Shown here in pieces: positions 1-12,674 of a stretch of DNA of 64,000 bases (within the stretch, counting starts at the first letter, position 1; every line of letters begins with the position of its first letter). The position numbers were made by a program, and so were the translations under genes. A model generated the notes under the pieces. The model worked only from the letters and a program-made list of their open reading frames with translations, did no database searches and had not been told where the DNA came from. This DNA comes from Burkholderia sp. Ax-1719 (GTDB lineage Bacteria; Pseudomonadota; Gammaproteobacteria; Burkholderiales; Burkholderiaceae). Location of the stretch: positions 744,001 to 808,000 of the forward strand of contig NZ_VWWJ01000001.1 in assembly GCF_011753055.1 (NCBI RefSeq). Direction: 5' to 3'.

Positions 1-666
1 GCGTATCACGACCTGGCTGAAGATCGCGACATCGTATTCGTGCACAGCGCGCGCACGCCCGATGACGTCATCTTCGCGCGCGAACTCGAATTGATTGCCG
101 CGAGCCATTCGAGTTTTCGTACCTCGTTTGTGTGCGAGCGTGTGGGTGCGCGTACGCATTGGTCGGGCGTCACGGGTTTTCTCACACTGCCGCTGCTGAA
201 ACTGATTGCGCCGGATTTTATGGAGCGCGAGATTTTCACCTGCGGCCCCGCACCGTATATGAAGGCCGTGCGCGATCTGCTCGATGAAGCGGGTTTCGCA
301 CGCGAGCGTTATCACGAAGAGAGTTTCTCGTTCGAGACGCTGGCGGCCGACGACGCGCCATTAACCGCCGCTCCAGACTCAGCGCCAGTTTCGACGGAAG
401 CCACCACCTTCAAGGTGACGTTTGCAAAGAGCCACCGCGAGATCGTTTGCGGCGAGCATCAGCACGTGCTGGCGGCGGCGCGCGAGGCGGGCGTGCGTCT
501 GCCTTCGTCGTGCGCCCAGGGTATGTGCGGCACCTGCAAGGTGAAGCTCGTCTCGGGGCAGGTGGAAATGAAGCACAACGGCGGCATTCGCCAGCGCGAA
601 ATCGATCAGGGCATGGTGCTGCTGTGCTGCAGCACGCCGCGCTCGGATCTCGTCGTCGATAAATAA
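1..666 (+). CDS. gbcB: Glycine-betaine monooxygenase reductase subunit, C-terminal part
   Basis: Partial gene: the frame is open from the left edge with no start, leaving about 221 residues. The first half is the end of an FNR-type NAD-binding domain (TCGPAPYM at about 238-261). The last 90 residues are a plant-type 2Fe-2S ferredoxin with cysteines in SSCAQGMCGTCK and a fourth in LLCCS. This reductase-ferredoxin order is that of the electron-transfer partner of the Rieske oxygenase GbcA, which demethylates glycine betaine to dimethylglycine in the cytoplasm. The betaine-type importer immediately downstream supports the assignment. A related Rieske reductase (carnitine or stachydrine demethylase) cannot be excluded because the oxygenase lies outside the window. 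Confidence 0.82.
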   Translation, partial: AYHDLAEDRDIVFVHSARTPDDVIFARELELIAASHSSFRTSFVCERVGARTHWSGVTGFLTLPLLKLIAPDFMEREIFTCGPAPYMKAVRDLLDEAGFARERYHEESFSFETLAADDAPLTAAPDSAPVSTEATTFKVTFAKSHREIVCGEHQHVLAAAREAGVRLPSSCAQGMCGTCKVKLVSGQVEMKHNGGIRQREIDQGMVLLCCSTPRSDLVVDK

Positions 667-789
667 ATCCGCCAATGCGTACCGCGTCGCGGTTGAACAA
701 TATCGCGTCGGAAAACAACGGTATCGGCCATTTGTGACGGGGGAATCTGGAGGTGTAGGGCGCTTGTGCCCGAATCACAGGAGATTGCC

Positions 790-1647
790 GTGAAGCTGCT
801 TGCAAAATGGTTGGGCATGGGTGTGATGTCGGTGGCGCTGGGCGCGAGCGCGCTCGCGGACAGCAAGCCGACGCTGAAAATCGGCTACGTGGAAGGGTGG
901 GACGACAGCGTGGCGACCTCGAACGTGGCGGCGCGTATCATCGAAAAGCGTCTGGGTTATCAGGTCGAACTCGTGCCGGTGGCGGCTGGCATCATGTGGC
1001 AGGGCGTGGCGCGCGGCGATCTCGACGCCACGCTGTCCGCCTGGCTGCCGGTTACCCAGGGCGCTTACTGGGACCAGTTCAAGGGCAAGGTGGTCGATCT
1101 GGGCACCAATTTCCCCGGCGCGAAGATTGGTCTGGTGGTGCCGCAATACGTGACGGCTAAAAGTATCGACGATCTCAATGCGCAGAAGTCGGCCTTTGCA
1201 GGGCGCATCGTCGGCATCGATGCGGGTGCGGGCGTGATGAGCAAGACCGATCAGGCGATCAAGCAATATGGTCTGAACTATACGGTCATGCCTAGTTCGG
1301 GCAGCGGCATGACGGCGGAACTGGCGCGCTCGGTCAACGCGAACAAGCCGGTGATCGTCACGGGCTGGACGCCGCATTGGATGTTCGCCAAATACAAATT
1401 GCGCTTCCTTGAAGATCCGAAGAATGTGTTCGGCGCGGCTGAACATGTGGATAGCGTCGTGAATCCGGGGCTGGAAAACAAGGCTCCGCCCGTGGTCGCG
1501 TTCCTCAAGAAGTTCCAGTGGAAGCCGGGCGAAATCGACAGCGTGATGCTGGCGATCCAGAACGGCACCAAGCCCGACGCCGCCGCCGACAGCTGGATCG
1601 CCGCGCATGGCGAACGCGTGCAGGACTGGGTGGCGTCCGCGCAGTAA
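790..1647 (+). CDS. Betaine/choline-type ABC transporter substrate-binding protein
   Basis: Periplasmic binding protein of the OpuAC/ProX type, 285 residues. I chose the GTG at 790 over the longer GTG at 766 because CAGGAGA lies seven bases upstream and the product then opens with a classic signal peptide (MKLLAKWLGMG..., cleavage near ALA-DS). The mature protein has IGYVEGWDDS and TGWTPHWMF; their tryptophans probably form the aromatic cage that holds quaternary amines in this family. ATPase and permease genes follow in the same direction, giving a complete importer. The exact ligand (betaine, choline or carnitine) cannot be read from sequence, but the adjacent gbcB favours glycine betaine. 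Confidence 0.88.
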   Translation: MKLLAKWLGMGVMSVALGASALADSKPTLKIGYVEGWDDSVATSNVAARIIEKRLGYQVELVPVAAGIMWQGVARGDLDATLSAWLPVTQGAYWDQFKGKVVDLGTNFPGAKIGLVVPQYVTAKSIDDLNAQKSAFAGRIVGIDAGAGVMSKTDQAIKQYGLNYTVMPSSGSGMTAELARSVNANKPVIVTGWTPHWMFAKYKLRFLEDPKNVFGAAEHVDSVVNPGLENKAPPVVAFLKKFQWKPGEIDSVMLAIQNGTKPDAAADSWIAAHGERVQDWVASAQ

Positions 1648-1764
1648 TCGCGCATTAGCCGCGCAATCAATTTAGGCATCCGAAACGTGTCGCCGCGCGC
1701 CGCGCCGGCATGCGTGTTCAGACACAGTGCGGGCCGGCGCCTGCATCACGAGGAGATGGACTCG

Positions 1765-2961
1765 ATGAAATCCCCCAAGATCGTGGTCGACGGACTCTGC
1801 AAGGTGTTCGGACCCAACCCCAAGTTGGCGCGCGAGATGTTGGCGCGCGGCGCCACCAAGGACGAACTCTTCAAGCAGACCGGCTACGTGCTGGGCGTCA
1901 ACAACGCGAGCTTCGAAGTCCAGGAAGGCGAGATCTTCGTGCTGATGGGGCTGTCCGGCTCCGGCAAATCCACGCTGATCCGCCTCATCAACCGGCTGGT
2001 GGAGCCGACGGCGGGCCGCGTGGTGATCGATGGCCGCGATATCGCGGCGGTGCGTAAATCGGAACTCGTCTCGCTGCGCCGCACCGACATGAGCATGGTG
2101 TTCCAGTCCTTCGCGCTGATGCCACAGCGTACCGTGCTGTCCAACGCGGCGTTCGGCCTGGAAGTGGCGGGCATGGGCCGCAAGGCCCGCGAGCAGCGCG
2201 CACTGGACGTGCTGGAGCAGGTGGGGCTGGCCGCTTTCGCGCACAAACTGCCCGCCGAGCTTTCGGGCGGCATGCAGCAGCGCGTGGGTCTGGCGCGCGC
2301 GCTGGCGGTCAACCCCTCGCTGATGATCATGGACGAGGCGTTTTCCGCGCTCGATCCGCTCAAGCGCAAGGAAATGCAGAACGTGCTGCTGCAACTGCAG
2401 AAGGAGCAGCGCCGCACCATCATGTTCGTTTCGCACGATCTGGAAGAGGCGCTGCGTATCGGCAGCCGCATCGCCATCATGGAAGGCGGGCGCATCGTGC
2501 AGATCGGCACGCCGCGCGAAATCATCAGCAATCCTGCGGATGAATACGTGCGTGCCTTCTTCGATGGCGTGGATACGAGCCGTTACCTTACCGCAGGCGA
2601 TCTGATGCAGTCTGAGCGCGTGCCGCTGGTGCGCTCGCTCGACGCCACCAGCGTGGCCGCCTCGCTCAATGGCAGCGCCGATTACGCCTTCGTGCTGGAC
2701 GCCGAACGCCGCATCAGCGGATTCGTCACGCGCGACGCGATTGGCGTGGCCAAACCGCAGGTCAAGAAAATCGAATGCATTTCGCGCGGCGCGCCGCTCG
2801 AACAGGTGGTGTCGCGCGTGTGCGCGAACCCGGTGGCGCTGCCCGTGGTCGATGAAGAAGGCCGTTTCTGTGGGTCGATCGATCAGGCGGCGGTGCTCAA
2901 GGTCATGATGCGCAGCGGAAGTCATAACGGCAGTATCAACGGGAGTCAGCGCCATGTCTGA
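1765..2961 (+). CDS. Betaine/proline-type ABC transporter ATP-binding protein
   Basis: ATPase of a ProV/OpuAA-type importer, 398 residues. Walker A is GLSGSGKST, the signature is LSGGMQQRVGLARA and Walker B is LMIMDEAFSALDP. The C-terminal third (about 285-390) looks like a CBS pair, which senses ionic strength or nucleotides in relatives. The KLAREML segment near residues 20-30 is typical of the family. I prefer ATG 1765 (MKSPKIVV) to the in-frame ATG 1756 and GTG 1687 because CGAGGAG sits about nine bases before it. The 3' end overlaps the permease by 8 bp, so translation is probably coupled. Confidence 0.9.
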   Translation: MKSPKIVVDGLCKVFGPNPKLAREMLARGATKDELFKQTGYVLGVNNASFEVQEGEIFVLMGLSGSGKSTLIRLINRLVEPTAGRVVIDGRDIAAVRKSELVSLRRTDMSMVFQSFALMPQRTVLSNAAFGLEVAGMGRKAREQRALDVLEQVGLAAFAHKLPAELSGGMQQRVGLARALAVNPSLMIMDEAFSALDPLKRKEMQNVLLQLQKEQRRTIMFVSHDLEEALRIGSRIAIMEGGRIVQIGTPREIISNPADEYVRAFFDGVDTSRYLTAGDLMQSERVPLVRSLDATSVAASLNGSADYAFVLDAERRISGFVTRDAIGVAKPQVKKIECISRGAPLEQVVSRVCANPVALPVVDEEGRFCGSIDQAAVLKVMMRSGSHNGSINGSQRHV

Positions 2962-3850
2962 GATCATTCCGCTTGGCCACTGGGTGGATCAGTCGGTTCA
3001 CTATCTGCTCGATCACGATGCCAATACCTTCGACACCATCGGCCGCGCGATCGAGAGCTTCGCGAAGCTGATCGAGCAAGGCTTGCAAGGCATTCCCATG
3101 CCGCTGTTGATGGCGATTTTCGTGGTGGGTGGTTTGTGGCGCGTGGGCTGGCGCTTCGCGGTGTTCGCGCTGGCGTCGCTGTTGCTGATCTACGCCACCG
3201 GCTTCTGGGATCAGACCGTCGTGACGCTCGCGCTCACGCTTTCATCCACGCTTATCAGCCTGGTGCTGGGCGTGCCGCTGGGCATCTGGACCGCCAAAAG
3301 CAAGCTGGTGCAGACCATCGTGCGGCCCATTCTCGACCTGATGCAGACGATGCCCGCCTTCGTCTATCTGATTCCGGCCGCCATGCTGTTCGGTCTGGGC
3401 CGCGTGCCGGGCATTCTCTCGACCGTGATCTTCGCGATGCCGCCCGCCGTGCGTCTCACGAGTCTGGGCATTCGTCACGTCAATCGCGAGATCGTCGAAG
3501 CAGGGCAGGCTTTTGGCTGCACGCCGTGGCAACTGCTCTACAAGGTGCAGTTTCCCAACGCGCTGCCTTCGATCATGCAAGGGGTGAACCAGACCATCAT
3601 GATGGCGCTGTCGATGGTCATTATCGCGTCGATGGTGGGCGCGGGCGGTCTGGGCAACGATGTGCTGGCGAGTATCCAGCGGCTGGATATCGGCCTGGGC
3701 TTCGAAAGCGGTCTTTCCGTGGTGCTGCTGGCGATCATTCTCGACCGCATCACCGAAAGCTTCGGGCGTGCGCCTGGCGCCGCGAAAGCCCCGCTGTTTG
3801 CCGGCCTCAAGCAGGTGTTCCGCGTGCGCGCCGTGCCCGCCGAAGCCTGA
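2954..3850 (+). CDS. Betaine/proline-type ABC transporter permease
   Basis: Inner-membrane permease of the ProW/OpuAB family, 298 residues, with about six hydrophobic segments between residues 45 and 275. The EAA loop that docks the ATPase is visible as EAGQAFGCTPWQLLYKVQFP (about 178-197). It starts inside the end of the ATPase gene and completes the binding protein-ATPase-permease operon. As in ProW, a hydrophilic N-terminal segment of some 40 residues precedes the first membrane helix. No oddities seen. Confidence 0.9.
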   Translation: MSEIIPLGHWVDQSVHYLLDHDANTFDTIGRAIESFAKLIEQGLQGIPMPLLMAIFVVGGLWRVGWRFAVFALASLLLIYATGFWDQTVVTLALTLSSTLISLVLGVPLGIWTAKSKLVQTIVRPILDLMQTMPAFVYLIPAAMLFGLGRVPGILSTVIFAMPPAVRLTSLGIRHVNREIVEAGQAFGCTPWQLLYKVQFPNALPSIMQGVNQTIMMALSMVIIASMVGAGGLGNDVLASIQRLDIGLGFESGLSVVLLAIILDRITESFGRAPGAAKAPLFAGLKQVFRVRAVPAEA

Positions 3851-3881
3851 TCGTCAGTTGTTGTTCGTCCACGCGTAAAGC

Positions 3882-3903
3882 GGCGAGCCAAGGGTGGCTC
3901 GCC
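3882..3903. terminator. Stem-loop after the ABC operon
   Basis: Perfect 8-bp inverted repeat GGCGAGCC / GGCTCGCC around a six-base loop, 31 bp after the permease stop and 28 bp before the next gene. No T-run follows, so it may be a weak terminator or a processing or stabilising hairpin that separates importer expression from the regulator. Confidence 0.45.
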
Positions 3904-3931
3904 TGAATCGTCTCCACAGAAGGGGCGTCAT

Positions 3932-4987
3932 GTGATTGCGGACATCAGTACGGATATCGACGCGGACATCGCCGAAGCCGCCCCACAGGCGGGCCCGGCA
4001 TCGTCTCAGGCAACTTCGCAGGCAAGCTCGCAGGCGTCGACGTTCAAACATTTCGGCTTCCTGACTTTGCCGCACTTTTCGATGATCGCGTTTTCCAGCG
4101 CGGTCGAAGTGCTGCGCATGGCCAATTACGTCGGCAACGGCGAGCATTATTGCTGGTCAATTTATTCGCTGGATGGGCAACCCGCGCGCGCGAGTAACGG
4201 CATTACCGTGCGACCGACTCAGGCGCTCGATCCCGACAATCTTCCCGATGTGATGATCGTGTGCGGTGGCATCCGCATTCGTGACGTGGTCGACGATGGC
4301 GTGCGCGCGGCGCTCGAACGGATCGCGCAGAGCGGCAAACCGCTGGGCGGCATCTGCACGGGCGCCTATGCGCTGATGTCGAGCGGTCTGCTCGACGGCT
4401 ATCGCTGTGCGGTGCACTGGGAGAGTCTTTCGGCGCTGCACGAAGAGTTTCCGCGCGTGCGTTTCGCCGACGAACTGTTCGTGGTCGATCGCGATCGATT
4501 GACCTGCACGGGCGGCACCGCGCCGCTCGATCTGATGCTCGATATCGTCAGCGCGCGCTTTGGTCAGGCGCTGGCGGCGAAGGTCTCAGAACAATTCATC
4601 CTCGAACGGATTCGCAGCGCGAGCGATCTGCAGCCGATCCCCGTCGATGCGCGCGTAGGTTTTTCCCGCGCCGAACTGGTGGAAGTCGTGCGCCTGATGG
4701 AAGCGAACCTGCGTGAACCGCTCTCGCTAGAAGAACTCGCGCGCCTCGTGCGGCTATCGCAGCGCCATCTGCAGCGCATGTTCAAGGCTTATCTGAACAT
4801 CTCGCCCGCACATTATTACCTCACGCTGCGATTGAAACGCGCGCGCGAACTGCTGCGCACGACCGATATGTCGGTGGCGCATATCACGTCGAATTGTGGT
4901 TTCAATTCGCCTTGCCATTTCAGCAAGGCGTATCGCGTGCAGTTCGGGCACGCGCCGAGCTTCGAGCGGCGCGCGGGACGCGGCTGA
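3932..4987 (+). CDS. GlxA-family AraC-type regulator (GbdR-like)
   Basis: Transcription factor, 351 residues. A Ser/Gln/Ala-rich N-terminal tail (about 1-40) leads into a DJ-1/PfpI-like amidotransferase-fold domain (about 45-205, elbow motif GGICTGAYAL) and a C-terminal AraC double helix-turn-helix (about 245-345, LEELARLVRLSQRHLQRMFK and the second helix near HITSNCGFNSPCHFSKAY). This layout is shared by GbdR, CdhR and ArgR, regulators of betaine, carnitine and arginine catabolism. Its position after the betaine importer makes a GbdR-like role the first guess. The start is the GTG at 3932 with AGGGGCG upstream; the ATG two bases earlier runs directly into a stop. Confidence 0.8.
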   Translation: MIADISTDIDADIAEAAPQAGPASSQATSQASSQASTFKHFGFLTLPHFSMIAFSSAVEVLRMANYVGNGEHYCWSIYSLDGQPARASNGITVRPTQALDPDNLPDVMIVCGGIRIRDVVDDGVRAALERIAQSGKPLGGICTGAYALMSSGLLDGYRCAVHWESLSALHEEFPRVRFADELFVVDRDRLTCTGGTAPLDLMLDIVSARFGQALAAKVSEQFILERIRSASDLQPIPVDARVGFSRAELVEVVRLMEANLREPLSLEELARLVRLSQRHLQRMFKAYLNISPAHYYLTLRLKRARELLRTTDMSVAHITSNCGFNSPCHFSKAYRVQFGHAPSFERRAGRG

Positions 4988-4999
4988 ACAATCGATTGA

Positions 5000-6109
5000 T
5001 TAGTCCGGATCGACTTCGAGCGGCGTTTCCCCGGCGGGAACGCCGTTGCGCATGAAGTCGTCGAAACTTTCGATGCGCGTGTCCTCCTGGCCGCTGCGCT
5101 GCTCGCGGAACATCATCGGCGGCACGCCAAACTGTTTGCGGAATTCGCGGCCAAGGTGCGAGGCATCGGAAAAGCCGCAGCTCGACGCGATATCGGCCAC
5201 CGTGCGGTCGGAACTCGTTAGCAGCCACGCGGCCGTGCGCAGACGCAGGCCATTGGCGAAGGTGCGCGGGCTCTTGCCGGTTTCGGCCTTGAATAGCCGC
5301 TCCAGTTGACGCGGTGAAAGATTGAGCTTGCCCGCCAGTTCTTCCAGCGGAACGTTGCGCCCCACGTGTTGTTCCATCAGCAGGATCGCGCGCTTGACCT
5401 TGGGATGCGTGGCGGGATCGAGCCCGGGCGGATGCGGTTGCGGCGCGTTGCCTTTCTGCAGTTCGCCGACCAGCAGGATGCGCAGCGCCTTTTGTACCGT
5501 CGCGTGATCGAAGTGGCGCAGCAGGATCGCGGCGGCGACGTCGATCGAAGCGCGCCCGCCCGAACAGGTAATGCGGCGGCGGTCGATCACGAACAGGCGG
5601 TCGGCTACCAGCGCGTCGGCATTGACGGCGGGAAAGCGCTCGATGAAATCCCAGTAGTGAAACCAGCTCACGCACACGCGATGGCCGTCCAGCACGCCCG
5701 CGCGCATCAGCGTGAAGGCGCCCGTGCAGATGCCCACCAGCGTCGCGCCGCCCTGGGCCGCCGCGCGGATGAAGCGCAGCGTTTCTTCGCTCGCCTGCGG
5801 GCCGGAGTGCAGCAGGCCGCCCACCACCACCACATAGTCGAACTCACTGGCGTCCGGGAACGTCTCCCACGGCGCGATCTGGATGCCGCAACTCGCGCGC
5901 ACGGGCGTGAGCGTTTCACCGACGATGCGCCACGAGCAGCGCACCGGCTTGCTGTAGTCGCCGTCGTCGGCGGACAGGCGCAGCATATCGACGAAGCCCG
6001 AGAAGGCGGTGAGCGTGAAGTTGGGCAGCAGCACAATGCCGAAGCGGATGCGGCCCTCGGTGTGGGGCAATGGTGTTCCTGCGGGCGAGGCGACGGGTTC
6101 GGCGTGCAT
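5000..6109 (-). CDS. GlxA-family AraC-type regulator
   Basis: Second regulator with the same layout, 369 residues: DJ-1/PfpI-like domain (about 22-190, VGICTGAFTL) then an AraC DNA-binding region (about 230-330, LEELAGKLNLSPRQLERLFK and IASSCGFSDASHLGREF). It is convergent with, and clearly diverged from, the regulator at 3932, so this is not a recent duplication. Choline, betaine or carnitine regulators are the closest functional class I recognise (GbdR/CdhR group), but the effector cannot be assigned. Ends 13 bp from the facing gene, with only a short CAATCGATTG palindrome between them. Confidence 0.8.
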   Translation of the reverse strand: MHAEPVASPAGTPLPHTEGRIRFGIVLLPNFTLTAFSGFVDMLRLSADDGDYSKPVRCSWRIVGETLTPVRASCGIQIAPWETFPDASEFDYVVVVGGLLHSGPQASEETLRFIRAAAQGGATLVGICTGAFTLMRAGVLDGHRVCVSWFHYWDFIERFPAVNADALVADRLFVIDRRRITCSGGRASIDVAAAILLRHFDHATVQKALRILLVGELQKGNAPQPHPPGLDPATHPKVKRAILLMEQHVGRNVPLEELAGKLNLSPRQLERLFKAETGKSPRTFANGLRLRTAAWLLTSSDRTVADIASSCGFSDASHLGREFRKQFGVPPMMFREQRSGQEDTRIESFDDFMRNGVPAGETPLEVDPD

Positions 6110-6326
6110 GGCGTGTCGGTGCGGCGTAATGGGGCAACGGGGCGATCGAAATGAACGTTCTGGAACAAAGGGACAAAGCCCGCCAGGCTAGCGTCGCCGA
6201 TCCGGCGCGCGCGCACTTGTCATTTTGCGCCATCTATCATCGCGAATGCGCGCTGCGGCGGCACGATTCCATTGCCATGCCGCACGCGTTCTATCGGCGG
6301 CGGGGCGGGTGGGCGATGCTGGGGGC

Positions 6327-6602
6327 ATGGACACTGTCACGACCGCCAGTATGCGCCCACAGACCGTCGAACTCTCAGAGCGCGCCACCGCAGGCGACGC
6401 GCAGGCCGCGCTGGACTTGCTGGAACTCAGCATGGCGCGCGGGCATCGGCGTATCGCGTTGCTGCGCTATCTGCAGGCCGAATATTTAAGCGCGCCCTTG
6501 CAGGCGCACCATCACGACTATGTGCAACGCATCGCGCAGCGCCTGAGCGCGGACGCGCTTGCCGGCCTCGCCGCCGAGGCCCGGCGGCGGCGAGGGGTTT
6601 GA
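6327..6602 (+). CDS. Small conserved-type hypothetical protein
   Basis: 91-residue soluble protein with no recognised domain. The chosen ATG follows a G-rich GCTGGGGGC; a longer in-frame ATG at 6225 would add 34 Arg/Ala-rich residues that look non-coding. Sequence is mostly helical and Ala/Leu/Arg-rich, with AGDAQAALDLLELSMARGH suggesting a short TPR-like or helical pair. It ends 19 bp from convergent purU. Function unknown; it could be a spurious frame in GC-rich DNA, though codon use resembles neighbouring genes. Confidence 0.5.
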   Translation: MDTVTTASMRPQTVELSERATAGDAQAALDLLELSMARGHRRIALLRYLQAEYLSAPLQAHHHDYVQRIAQRLSADALAGLAAEARRRRGV

Positions 6603-6620
6603 AACCCGCCCGACCTCGCC

Positions 6621-7538
6621 TCACAGCACCACCGTTCTCGCTCCGTTGATGAACACGCGATGCTCCAGCACGGCCTTGAGCGCCCGCGCGAGCGTTACGC
6701 ATTCCAGATCGCGCCCGACTGCGAGCAGCCGCTCCGGTCCATACGAGTGATCGACGCGCTGCACTTCCTGCTCGATGATCGGGCCTTCGTCGAGATCGGC
6801 GGTGACGAAATGCGCCGTAGCGCCAATCAGCTTGACGCCACGAGCATGCGCCTGGTGATAAGGCCGCGCGCCCTTGAAGCCGGGCAGGAACGAGTGGTGA
6901 ATATTGATCGCACGGCCCGAGAGCTTCGCGCTGGTGGCGTCCGACAAAATCTGCATATAGCGGGCAAGCACGACCAGTTCCGCGCCGCTGCTTTCGACGA
7001 GATCGAGCAACTGCGCTTCCTGGTGCTCGCGCGTCTGCGCATTCACGGGCAAATGATGAAACGGCAGCCGGTGCTGCTGCGCAATTGATTCGAAGTCCGG
7101 ATGATTCGAGGCGATACCCGCAATCTCCATCTTCAGCTCACCCACGCGCCACCGGAACAACAGATCGTTCAGGCAATGTTCGAGCTTCGAAACGAGGATC
7201 AGCACCTTGGGCCGACGACGCAGATCGTGGATCGCCCAATCCATGCCGTGAGCGCGGCCAGTGGGCGCGAAGTCGTCGCGCAGCGCGGCGAGATTCAAGG
7301 AGGCTTGAGCGCCGTCCTGCGTGACTTCGTGAAAGACGCAGCGCAGGAAGAAGCGCGTGCCTTCGGCGTCGTCGAACACGGTCAGTTCGTCGATATAGCA
7401 GTGGTGACGGTCGAGGAAGGCCGCCACCGCGGCCACCTGACCGGCCGCGCTCGGGCAGGAGAGGGTGAGTGCATAGCCGTGCGGACGAACGGGCGTAGCA
7501 GCAGAAGCGGACGCAGAAACAGACGCAGACGCGGACAT
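6621..7538 (-). CDS. purU: Formyltetrahydrofolate deformylase
   Basis: 305 residues. Hydrolyses 10-formyl-tetrahydrofolate to formate and tetrahydrofolate. An ACT regulatory domain (about 25-100, YALTLSCPSAAGQVAAVA) is followed by a formyltransferase-type domain with the catalytic-region motif INIHHSFLPGFKGARPYHQA and GPIIEQEV carrying the conserved acidic region. The ATG at 7538 has GGAG at good spacing; a TTG at 7550 is the longer alternative. An Ala/Ser-alternating N-terminal extension precedes the ACT domain, making it slightly longer than the usual 280 residues. PurU near betaine genes makes sense: demethylation loads the folate pool with one-carbon units. Confidence 0.92.
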   Translation of the reverse strand: MSASASVSASASAATPVRPHGYALTLSCPSAAGQVAAVAAFLDRHHCYIDELTVFDDAEGTRFFLRCVFHEVTQDGAQASLNLAALRDDFAPTGRAHGMDWAIHDLRRRPKVLILVSKLEHCLNDLLFRWRVGELKMEIAGIASNHPDFESIAQQHRLPFHHLPVNAQTREHQEAQLLDLVESSGAELVVLARYMQILSDATSAKLSGRAINIHHSFLPGFKGARPYHQAHARGVKLIGATAHFVTADLDEGPIIEQEVQRVDHSYGPERLLAVGRDLECVTLARALKAVLEHRVFINGARTVVL

Positions 7539-7686
7539 GCAAGTCTCCAAGTGTCATCGGGGCCGCGCGGCGCTGGGGGAACCCTGACTGCGCGCGCGGG
7601 GATGACTTGCACGGTACGGCACACGCCGTGGCGGCGCATAGAACGATCGCGCTAACTTGCCGGTATGGGTGCGCCACGTCGCAGGG

Positions 7687-11565
<3,879 letters not shown>

Positions 11566-11566
11566 C

Positions 11567-11594
11567 GAGGGTTCTCGCTTTTTCAGGAACCCTC
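11567..11594. promoter_or_regulatory. Inverted repeat in the leader of the double hybrid kinase
   Basis: Perfect 8-bp arms GAGGGTTC / GAACCCTC separated by 12 bases, ending one base before the kinase ATG on the minus strand. In RNA it would form a hairpin over the ribosome-binding region; in DNA it could be an operator. No good Shine-Dalgarno is visible elsewhere before this start. Confidence 0.45.
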
Positions 11595-11644
11595 AAGCAA
11601 AGCACGCTCCCGCTAGATATGACGGATCAGCCTTGCGGGCTGCA

Positions 11645-12187
11645 TCAGAAGCCGTGTCGCACCGTCAGCGTCGCGCCGGAATCGTGCGAGTGCAGCACGG
11701 CCACGCGCGCGGTGCCGGAGAAGACCCAGTCGTCGACGGTCAAAGAGAGCCGGCGCTGCGGCGCAGCGCCCAACGCCGTGTTCGACGAGGGCAACTGGAC
11801 GATAGAGATTTGCGGCGCGGTTGACGGGCCGGTATCGAGGAATTGCGCGGAAGGGGACGCGCCCGCGGCTGCCGCCGCGCGCGTGCCCGAGCCTGGTGCA
11901 GGCTGTTTGACGAAGGTGTAAGTGTGACCAAGCTGGGCGCTATAGAACTGGTCCATCTGCGCGAAGAAGGTTTTGGGCTGGCTGGCCTGCTGTTCCATCT
12001 CGTAGTGGAACAGATACGCCTGCGGTTCGGGCGGCGGCGCCACGATTTCCACCGGCAACGGCGCGATGTTGGCGACGGTGATCGCCTCAGGCGCCCCTGG
12101 CACATCGGTCGCGGGACTGCCCGCAAACGCAGAACCGCCTAGCATGAGCAAGACGGCGCCGACCATCCTTTCGTTCAGGCACGTCAT
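11645..12187 (-). CDS. Secreted hypothetical protein
   Basis: 180 residues. The ATG at 12187 has GGAGG seven bases upstream and yields a clean signal peptide (MTCLNERMVGAVLLMLGGSAFA then GSPATD). The mature part is Pro/Ala-rich (VEIVAPPPEPQ), then has a segment FFAQMDQFYSAQLGHTYTFV and a C-terminal region rich in Ser/Thr/Val that could be beta-strand (LSLTVDDWVFSGTARVAVLHS). No family recognised. It lies upstream of the hybrid kinase on the same strand, with 79 bp between them, so co-transcription is possible. Predicted periplasmic or surface-exposed. Confidence 0.6.
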   Translation of the reverse strand: MTCLNERMVGAVLLMLGGSAFAGSPATDVPGAPEAITVANIAPLPVEIVAPPPEPQAYLFHYEMEQQASQPKTFFAQMDQFYSAQLGHTYTFVKQPAPGSGTRAAAAAGASPSAQFLDTGPSTAPQISIVQLPSSNTALGAAPQRRLSLTVDDWVFSGTARVAVLHSHDSGATLTVRHGF

Positions 12188-12629
12188 TGGCATGCCTCCA
12201 TGAAGAAGGAATCGAAACGTCACACGACCGATGATTACGTCTGAACAGACCTACCGTGCAAGGCGTTCTAGTGATGGCTGCGATGCGCGCGTTGGATGCA
12301 CCCACACATTGTAGTCAGTGATTTGCATCGCGCTACCGGAATGTGTGCGCTGCCCGGCATGATCGGGATGACGAAGGATGCCAGGCGATGATGGGGGCGG
12401 TGTGGTTAAGCTGCGCGAAGGCCAGATGAAATCGATGACGAAGCAACCTGACGGATGCAGACGCGATGCATTCTGCGATCCATTCACAAACAAGTAGCAG
12501 GCGTTGCCGGGCGCCAGGAAAGATCACAGGGAAAACACTACGGACTCGAAATTAAATCCCTGCTTGTTTCGATGGGTTTGAATCAGTCAATGTGGCCTGG
12601 CCCACAGATAAGGTTTTGATACGAGAAAG
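12188..12629. other. Intergenic region without recognised gene
   Basis: About 440 bp between the secreted hypothetical gene and the signalling operon. Short frames exist on both strands but none has a convincing ribosome-binding site or protein-like composition. It must hold the promoter for the minus-strand gene at 12187. I see no repeat, RNA gene or operator that I can defend. Confidence 0.5.
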
Positions 12630-12652
12630 AGGGCACGCGCCTTGCGCGCCCT
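12630..12652 (-). terminator. Terminator of the CheR/CheB kinase operon
   Basis: Hairpin AGGG-(CA)-CGCGC / GCGCG-CCCT with a three-base loop, 22 bp after the stop of the last gene in the minus-strand operon. On that strand it is followed by the T-rich CTTTCTCGT. One two-base bulge weakens it, but position and tail fit an intrinsic terminator. Confidence 0.55.
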
Positions 12653-12674
12653 TACTTTTCCTTTCCTCCGCCAA

